From positions 1-10,333 of the forward strand of contig JAHFHR010000026.1 in assembly GCA_023246815.1 (NCBI GenBank): 10,333 nt of DNA, given 5' to 3'. A model generated the notes under the pieces. The model searched no databases, was not told the origin of the DNA, and saw only the letters and a program-made list of their open reading frames with translations. This DNA comes from a bacterium (GTDB lineage Bacteria > Patescibacteriota > Patescibacteriia > Buchananbacterales > UBA6539). The position numbers were made by a program, and so were the translations under genes. Shown here piece by piece: positions 7,400-10,333 of the stretch. Positions within the stretch are counted from its first letter, which is position 1. The number at the start of each line of letters is the position of its first letter.

Positions 7400-8479
7400 A
7401 TGAAAAAAATTATCATCTTTTCTCTAGGCCTTATTGCCATTGCAGGGATAGCTACCGCGGTCTATAGTGTCAACAGAAATCAACCTAAAACAAAGGAAGA
7501 AAAATTCTTCCAGGAGTTTGAGCTGGCTGGTGAAAGAGAAAAACGACCGGTGTTCGAAAAATACATAAATGAGCTTGGGCCAACCACCATGCTTGATATA
7601 CTGGAAAGTCACTACCCTGGCTGCCACTCACAGGCGCACGAACTGGGACGAACCATTTTTGCTCAGACAAAAAATATTGAGGAATCTTTTACCACCTGCA
7701 GTACCCGCTGCTCATATGCGTGCTTCCACGGTGTACTCATGGAAATTTTTGCTGACAGTACGGCCCAAAAAGATGTTATCCATAATCATCCAGAAGGTAC
7801 TACCGACCACCTCCATGTTGAAACTGAAGATATTATTACTAAAGCAAGAATAGTCTGTGATGATCTTGGGAACACTGATGATACTGTCAAAGGAGCATGC
7901 GTCCATGGTCTTGGCCATGGCTTTACACTACTCTTCCCAGATAATCTTACATCCGCTTTAGATTTATGTAACACTATTTATAAGGATGCAGCATCTAGAT
8001 TCTATTGTGCCAGTGGAGTATTCATGCAGCGAGATCTTGATCGTGGCGCTCAAGATGCTCAATCAGCAAATCCACTCTATCCCTGCGATACATTTACTGA
8101 TATACCAGCCGCCTGCTATGCATTCAAAATAACACGCCTCGTTTACGAGCAAAACTATCAAGATGATGATATCATCAAACTCTGCCTCTCTCTACCAACC
8201 CACGAACGACGAGGATGTTTTATGGGATATGGCTTCCATAACTACATTCCACTATTAGAAAATCCTGAACTCCTTGGAGAACTATGTGGTACTGGCGATA
8301 CTAATGATAAAAAAATGTGTATTGACGGAGCTGTTCTACAAGCAACGCTGTTTGACCAATATAATCTCCAACCAGCTTGTGAATCATTGACAGATAACGA
8401 GTTACGACAATGGTGCCAAGACGCGGTAGTCCAGCGAGTCTATAGCTATGACCACTCATACGACCTCTACGTTCAGTAA
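7400..8479 (+). CDS. Exported cysteine-rich repeat protein, family not recognised
   Basis: A 359-residue protein from the ATG at 7400. MKKIIIFSLGLIAIAGIATAVYS is a signal peptide or N-terminal anchor, so the rest should be extracytoplasmic. It has 16 cysteines. From residue 153 on, they form pairs 10-14 positions apart in successive units: C153/C167, C190/C203, C229/C239, C262/C273, C296/C307 and C327/C339. The units repeat every 31-39 residues with a loose pattern xC-x(9-13)-C-x2-G/A-x(n). This looks like disulfide-stapled helical hairpins, in architecture resembling Sel1-like or Helicobacter cysteine-rich proteins, though I see no clear homology. The N-terminal half adds His/Cys motifs: GCHSQAHELG (74-83), CSTRCSYACFHG (100-111) and CVHGLGHGF (167-175), with HNHPEGTTDHLH (128-139) as a possible metal-binding loop. 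It is divergent from the glycoside hydrolase and convergent with the AlkD-like gene. I cannot assign a function. Confidence 0.85.
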   Translation: MKKIIIFSLGLIAIAGIATAVYSVNRNQPKTKEEKFFQEFELAGEREKRPVFEKYINELGPTTMLDILESHYPGCHSQAHELGRTIFAQTKNIEESFTTCSTRCSYACFHGVLMEIFADSTAQKDVIHNHPEGTTDHLHVETEDIITKARIVCDDLGNTDDTVKGACVHGLGHGFTLLFPDNLTSALDLCNTIYKDAASRFYCASGVFMQRDLDRGAQDAQSANPLYPCDTFTDIPAACYAFKITRLVYEQNYQDDDIIKLCLSLPTHERRGCFMGYGFHNYIPLLENPELLGELCGTGDTNDKKMCIDGAVLQATLFDQYNLQPACESLTDNELRQWCQDAVVQRVYSYDHSYDLYVQ

Positions 8480-9190
8480 CTACTCATGGTACAGACCGAC
8501 GTAGTGTTTTCTTTTATGTTGCGGTAACCGCTCAATCGCATATCGCAACATGGTGCGCGGCATTGCCTTTGCATTCAGGTCTAAAAATTTCTCTAGTACT
8601 TTTTGGTCCTGCTTGCCTACCTCACGCAACATCCACCCTGTAGCCTTGTGAATTAAATCATGTGTGTCTTTAAGTAGTAGTCCAGCGATGTGTAGCGTAT
8701 CAGTATATTCCCCTTTTTTAATAAACGCATGGCTGGCCACAATAGCAATACGTCTGTCCCAGACGTTTTTTGATTTAGCGAGCTTATACAAGGATATTCT
8801 TTTCTTATCTAATAAAAAAGCACCCACAACCTGAGAGGCTGAGCTATCAACAAGGTCCCAGTTGTTCACACGATTGCGGTACTGTATGTATAAACGGTAA
8901 ATGGCACGACGCTCCACTGCCGTGCCATAGCTAAATTGATTGATCAAAATAAAAAGCCCGGTCGATCGGTGCTCATGAATCGGCGAGGTGAGTAACTGTG
9001 CAATCCCCTTCAATGGTAGATCATGAAACTGTCGCGCGATCACGCGCTGCTGCGGCACCGTAACACCAATAAACGTATCACCTTCTCCGTACTGCCCTTT
9101 TCCGGTTTTAAAAAAACGCAGTGAAGACTGCGCACGTTTTTGGTTAGCGTATTTTTTTAGCGCACGTGTAATAGCAACAGCGGTTGACAT
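8480..9190 (-). CDS. AlkD-like DNA alkylation repair enzyme
   Basis: A 236-residue all-helical HEAT-like repeat protein of the AlkD/PF08713 family. These enzymes remove N3- and N7-alkylated purines from DNA without base flipping. The conserved positions of Bacillus cereus AlkD appear to be kept: W111 and D115 in NNWDLVD (its Trp109/Asp113), R146/R147 in VWDRRIAIVA (its Arg148 region), and W186 in HKATGWMLREVG (its Trp187). MPRTMLRYAIERLP (210-223) is also typical of the C-terminal repeat. Length is normal for the family. The start ATG follows directly on two tandem TAG codons that end the YbaB-like gene, so the genes are co-transcribed. The stop at 8480 abuts the stop of the convergent cysteine-rich gene. 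Catalytic activity is inferred from the conserved residues. Confidence 0.9.
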   Translation of the reverse strand: MSTAVAITRALKKYANQKRAQSSLRFFKTGKGQYGEGDTFIGVTVPQQRVIARQFHDLPLKGIAQLLTSPIHEHRSTGLFILINQFSYGTAVERRAIYRLYIQYRNRVNNWDLVDSSASQVVGAFLLDKKRISLYKLAKSKNVWDRRIAIVASHAFIKKGEYTDTLHIAGLLLKDTHDLIHKATGWMLREVGKQDQKVLEKFLDLNAKAMPRTMLRYAIERLPQHKRKHYVGLYHE

Positions 9191-9193
9191 CTA

Positions 9194-9439
9194 CTACATC
9201 ATCCCCTGAAACTTGGCGGCCATGGCCTGCTGGGCGCTACGATGAGCATCGTTGATCAGCTCCTTAACCAACCGTGCTTGCTGTTCTATATCCAATTGGG
9301 CATTAAGTGTGATTTCTTCAACACTAAAAGTGCCATTGATCACCACCCGTACACCATCTTTCTCCGCGGTAAACCGTTGCGCTTTTACTTCATCTTGCAG
9401 CTTTTTAAGCTGCGCCATTTGCTTTAATTTGTCTAACAT
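9194..9439 (-). CDS. ybaB: YbaB/EbfC-family nucleoid-associated protein, short
   Basis: An 81-residue protein with the YbaB/EbfC layout: an N-terminal amphipathic helix MLDKLKQMAQLKKLQDEVKAQ (coiled-coil-like), a beta hairpin GVRVVINGTFSVEEITLN (29-46), where V.i.G...v..i is the family signature, then a long helix LVKELINDAHRSAQQAMAAKF (57-77). E. coli YbaB is about 109 residues; here the C-terminal tail after the second helix is nearly absent, leaving the minimal fold. Members bind DNA as dimers and influence nucleoid structure and gene expression. The gene usually lies next to dnaX and recR; here it is between an alpha/beta hydrolase and an AlkD-like gene, with 9-bp and 3-bp gaps. It ends in tandem TAG TAG codons. 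Confidence 0.85.
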   Translation of the reverse strand: MLDKLKQMAQLKKLQDEVKAQRFTAEKDGVRVVINGTFSVEEITLNAQLDIEQQARLVKELINDAHRSAQQAMAAKFQGMM

Positions 9440-9448
9440 GTTCTTATT

Positions 9449-10003
9449 CTAATTATTTATCTTCAAAACACCGTCAACGACATCTGGCAATGTAACGCAG
9501 TTATCCTCCGCTGAAAAATGTCCAGCCTTATGTTTAATAATGACTTCTGCGTGCAACTCTTTCTTAAAAATATCAGCAAACCGCACATCAACGTACGGAT
9601 CATTATCTGAATAAATTGCGATAAAACGATCTGTATGTTGTTTGACCTTTTTAAAATCTATCGGAGTAGCAAAGTAGTTTGCAATCTCTGAATAGCCAAT
9701 GTCTTCGGAAAATCCAGCGACTAGAATCACTCCCCCAATTTGTGCACCCTCAGACAACGTTTCTAAGTAACGTAAAATTGTCGGACACCCAATACTGTGG
9801 CCAATCAAAATTAAGTCTTTGTCCGGCTTACCAATCACCTCTGCCAAATGTGGCACCCACGTAACCATACTGGGCATATCTGTATCAGGAAAAGCCGGCA
9901 CCAAAACTTCAAAACCATGTGACGCTAACTCTTTTTTGACTGCAGGGTACCAGCAATACTCTGGCTTACCACCCCAACAGTGCACAATTATAGCTCGTTT
10001 CAT
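9449..10003 (-). CDS. RBBP9/YdeN-type serine hydrolase
   Basis: A 184-residue small alpha/beta hydrolase of the RBBP9/YdeN family (PF06821), cytoplasmic, with no signal peptide. Visible features are the opening strand RAIIVHCWGG (3-12) with a likely oxyanion loop, the nucleophile elbow GHSIG with S70, the acid SDNDPYV with D135 (D133 nearby), and the catalytic histidine H162 in KAGHFS. Length is standard for the family (about 180). Substrates are unknown; family members are described as small serine hydrolases acting on esters. It heads the cluster with YbaB and AlkD-like genes. Unlike most genes here, the ATG at 10003 has a clear ribosome binding site, GAGG (10011-10014) with a 7-nt spacing, just downstream of a strong hairpin. 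Confidence 0.88.
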   Translation of the reverse strand: MKRAIIVHCWGGKPEYCWYPAVKKELASHGFEVLVPAFPDTDMPSMVTWVPHLAEVIGKPDKDLILIGHSIGCPTILRYLETLSEGAQIGGVILVAGFSEDIGYSEIANYFATPIDFKKVKQHTDRFIAIYSDNDPYVDVRFADIFKKELHAEVIIKHKAGHFSAEDNCVTLPDVVDGVLKINN

Positions 10004-10010
10004 ACCTAAA

Positions 10011-10014
10011 CCTC
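10011..10014 (-). promoter_or_regulatory. Ribosome binding site of the serine hydrolase gene
   Basis: Minus-strand GAGG lies 7 nt before the ATG at 10003. It is the clearest Shine-Dalgarno match in the window and fixes the start. It begins only four bases after the end of the 12-bp stem at 10019-10044. Confidence 0.6.
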
Positions 10015-10018
10015 AGAG

Positions 10019-10044
10019 GGCAGTCCGTCAGTTGACGGACTGCC
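10019..10044. repeat. Perfect 12-bp inverted repeat (hairpin) before the hydrolase gene
   Basis: GGCAGTCCGTCA and its exact reverse complement TGACGGACTGCC are separated by 2 nt, so the tip must open into a slightly larger loop. The stem is G/C-rich. No T-tract follows on either strand, so it is not a standard intrinsic terminator. It lies between the tRNA-Gln and the hydrolase start, inside the likely 5' leader. It could be an RNA processing or stability element, an operator, or a copy of a dispersed palindromic repeat. Confidence 0.75.
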
Positions 10045-10085
10045 ACTGTTTATAAGAAAGAAGGTCTATAATTTTGTGCTCAAAC

Positions 10086-10156
10086 CTCGGGGGCAGGGAC
10101 TCGAACCCCAATTACCTGGACCAGAACCAGGCGTCCTACCATTAGACGACCCCCGA
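10086..10156 (-). tRNA. tRNA-Gln, anticodon CTG
   Basis: The minus strand folds into a complete cloverleaf of 71 nt. The acceptor stem TCGGGGG/CCCCCGA is fully paired; the D arm is GTC...GAC with loop TAATGGTAG. The anticodon stem CCTGG/CCAGG encloses loop TTCTGGT (anticodon CTG, reading CAG). A 4-nt variable loop and a T arm with loop TTCGAGT complete it; two G-U pairs lie at the base of the T stem. The U1-A72 end pair and G73 discriminator agree with known glutamine identity elements. CCA is not encoded, so it must be added by a nucleotidyltransferase. The flanking leader and trailer are complementary to each other. Confidence 0.95.
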
Positions 10157-10172
10157 GGACTGAGCGCAAATT
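10139..10172 (-). repeat. Direct repeat copy 1: tRNA-Gln leader plus 5' end
   Basis: This 34-bp segment covers the first 18 nt of the intact tRNA (through the D loop, ending TAATGG) and 16 nt of its leader (AATTTGCGCTCAGTCC). The same sequence appears again 78 bp to the right, split by a palindrome. Confidence 0.85.
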
Positions 10173-10216
10173 CAAATCATTAAGCAACTCAATAACTAAA
10201 ATAATCTTCTTTCATT

Positions 10217-10302
10217 CCATTAGACGACCCGCCCGCAACGCTTCGCAAGCGAGCTTGCTCGCGTAGCGATGCGGGCGGGCCCCCGAGGACTGAGCGCAAA
10301 TT
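10217..10302 (-). pseudogene. Direct repeat copy 2: tRNA-Gln 5' fragment split by a palindromic insertion
   Basis: On the plus strand, 10217-10230 matches the D-loop side of copy 1 (CCATTAGACGACCC) and 10280-10302 matches the tRNA end plus leader (CCCCCGAGGACTGAGC, then GCAAATT). Between them lies an inserted palindrome. Removing 49 nt restores a perfect 34-bp copy of 10139-10172. No anticodon or T arm follows, so this is a 5' tRNA fragment, not a functional gene. Its leader begins at the stop codon of the gene at the right edge. Confidence 0.8.
10228..10279. mobile_element. REP-like 52-nt GC-rich palindrome inserted in the tRNA fragment
   Basis: The element starts CCCGCCCGCA and ends TGCGGGCGGG. 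Its two halves pair over 26 positions with only four mismatches, and the centre holds GCGAGC-TT-GCTCGC. It is far richer in G+C than the surrounding A/T-rich DNA. It sits in a run of Cs: three Cs on the left and five on the right, where the uninterrupted copy has five, consistent with a 3-bp target duplication (CCC). It carries no gene; non-autonomous REP/MITE-type elements moved by RAYT/IS200-like transposases look like this. Confidence 0.6.
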
Positions 10303-10333
10303 AACCAACTATCTTTCCACCAAACGCCTGAGC
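10301..10333 (-). CDS. C-terminal end of a gene cut by the right edge, possibly dnaX
   Basis: The frame entering from the right edge reads AQAFGGKIVG and ends at TAA (10301-10303). The ending resembles the A..FGG.IV type C-terminus I associate with some DnaX (DNA polymerase III tau/gamma) proteins, and the nearby ybaB is a habitual neighbour of dnaX. Ten residues cannot prove it, and even the coding status is uncertain. The TAA overlaps the first bases of the duplicated tRNA leader. Confidence 0.35.
   Translation of the reverse strand, partial: AQAFGGKIVG

Larger units (their letters stand above)
10070..10172 (-). repeat. Imperfect inverted repeat formed by tRNA leader, acceptor stem and trailer
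   Basis: The arm at 10070-10093 and the arm at 10150-10172 are inverted copies with three mismatches and one 1-nt gap. They include the seven acceptor pairs and continue about 16 positions outside the tRNA. In the precursor RNA, leader and trailer would pair and extend the acceptor stem into a helix of roughly 20 pairs. Confidence 0.7.

Noticed and set aside
7712..7974. Minus-strand open frames opposite the cysteine-rich gene
   Set aside because: The plus-strand frame has a signal peptide, regular repeats and a promoter; the reverse frames show none of these.
8467..8511. CTACGT/ACGTAG inverted repeat followed by a T-rich stretch, possible terminator for the cysteine-rich gene
   Set aside because: The stem is 6 bp with a 26-nt loop, too weak to call.
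10217..10302. Second functional tRNA-Gln gene
   Set aside because: Only leader and the first 18 nt are present, split by a palindrome; there is no anticodon arm, T arm or 3' acceptor strand.
10139..10302. CRISPR repeat-spacer array
   Set aside because: There are only two repeat copies, one interrupted, and both are explained by the tRNA sequence.

Overview
The window looks like a piece of a small, gene-dense bacterial genome, most likely Candidatus Patescibacteria (CPR). Four things point that way: a streamlined type IV pilus operon carrying a PilX-like protein with a beta-helix-like body; a DUF4015-type putative glycoside hydrolase; a cysteine-rich secreted repeat protein; and tightly packed genes with few clear Shine-Dalgarno sites. 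TGA works as a stop codon for at least two well-supported genes (the pilus FimT/GspH protein and the glycoside hydrolase), so the TGA=Gly code of Gracilibacteria/Absconditabacteria does not apply. The phylum call is inferred from gene content, not proven.

Positions 1-6041 are all on the minus strand. Reading in the direction of transcription, a promoter region with two tandem sigma70-like promoters (about 6078-6145) precedes six tightly linked genes. These are the PilB/GspE ATPase, the PilC/GspF membrane platform protein, and four prepilin-like proteins: FimT/GspH, PilV/GspI, PilW/GspJ and a PilX/GspK-like protein. The junctions are 1 bp, 1 bp, ATGA overlap, ATGA overlap and 7 bp. Together they encode the motor, the platform and a likely tip-priming complex of a type IV pilus or type II secretion-like machine. 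No major pilin, PilT, PilMNO or prepilin peptidase is in the window. Beyond the operon a separate promoter drives a secreted protein that is cut off by the left edge.

Positions 6236-8479 hold a divergent pair of exported proteins: a DUF4015-like putative glycoside hydrolase (minus) and an unrecognised cysteine-rich repeat protein (plus). They share an 84-bp intergenic region with back-to-back extended -10 promoters. The cysteine-rich protein has about six units of 31-39 residues, each with a pair of cysteines 10-14 positions apart. It is the most interesting protein in the window.

Positions 8480-10003 are a minus-strand cluster: an RBBP9/YdeN-type serine hydrolase, a short YbaB/EbfC nucleoid-associated protein, and an AlkD-like DNA glycosylase. 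The last of these converges on the cysteine-rich gene with no base between the two stop codons.

Positions 10004-10333 hold a tRNA-Gln(CTG) and an unusual repeat structure. The leader plus the first 18 nt of the tRNA are duplicated 78 bp upstream, and that second copy is split by a 52-nt GC-rich REP-like palindrome. The tRNA leader and trailer are also near-complementary, which would extend the acceptor stem. At the extreme right edge lie the last codons of another minus-strand gene, possibly dnaX judging from the nearby ybaB.
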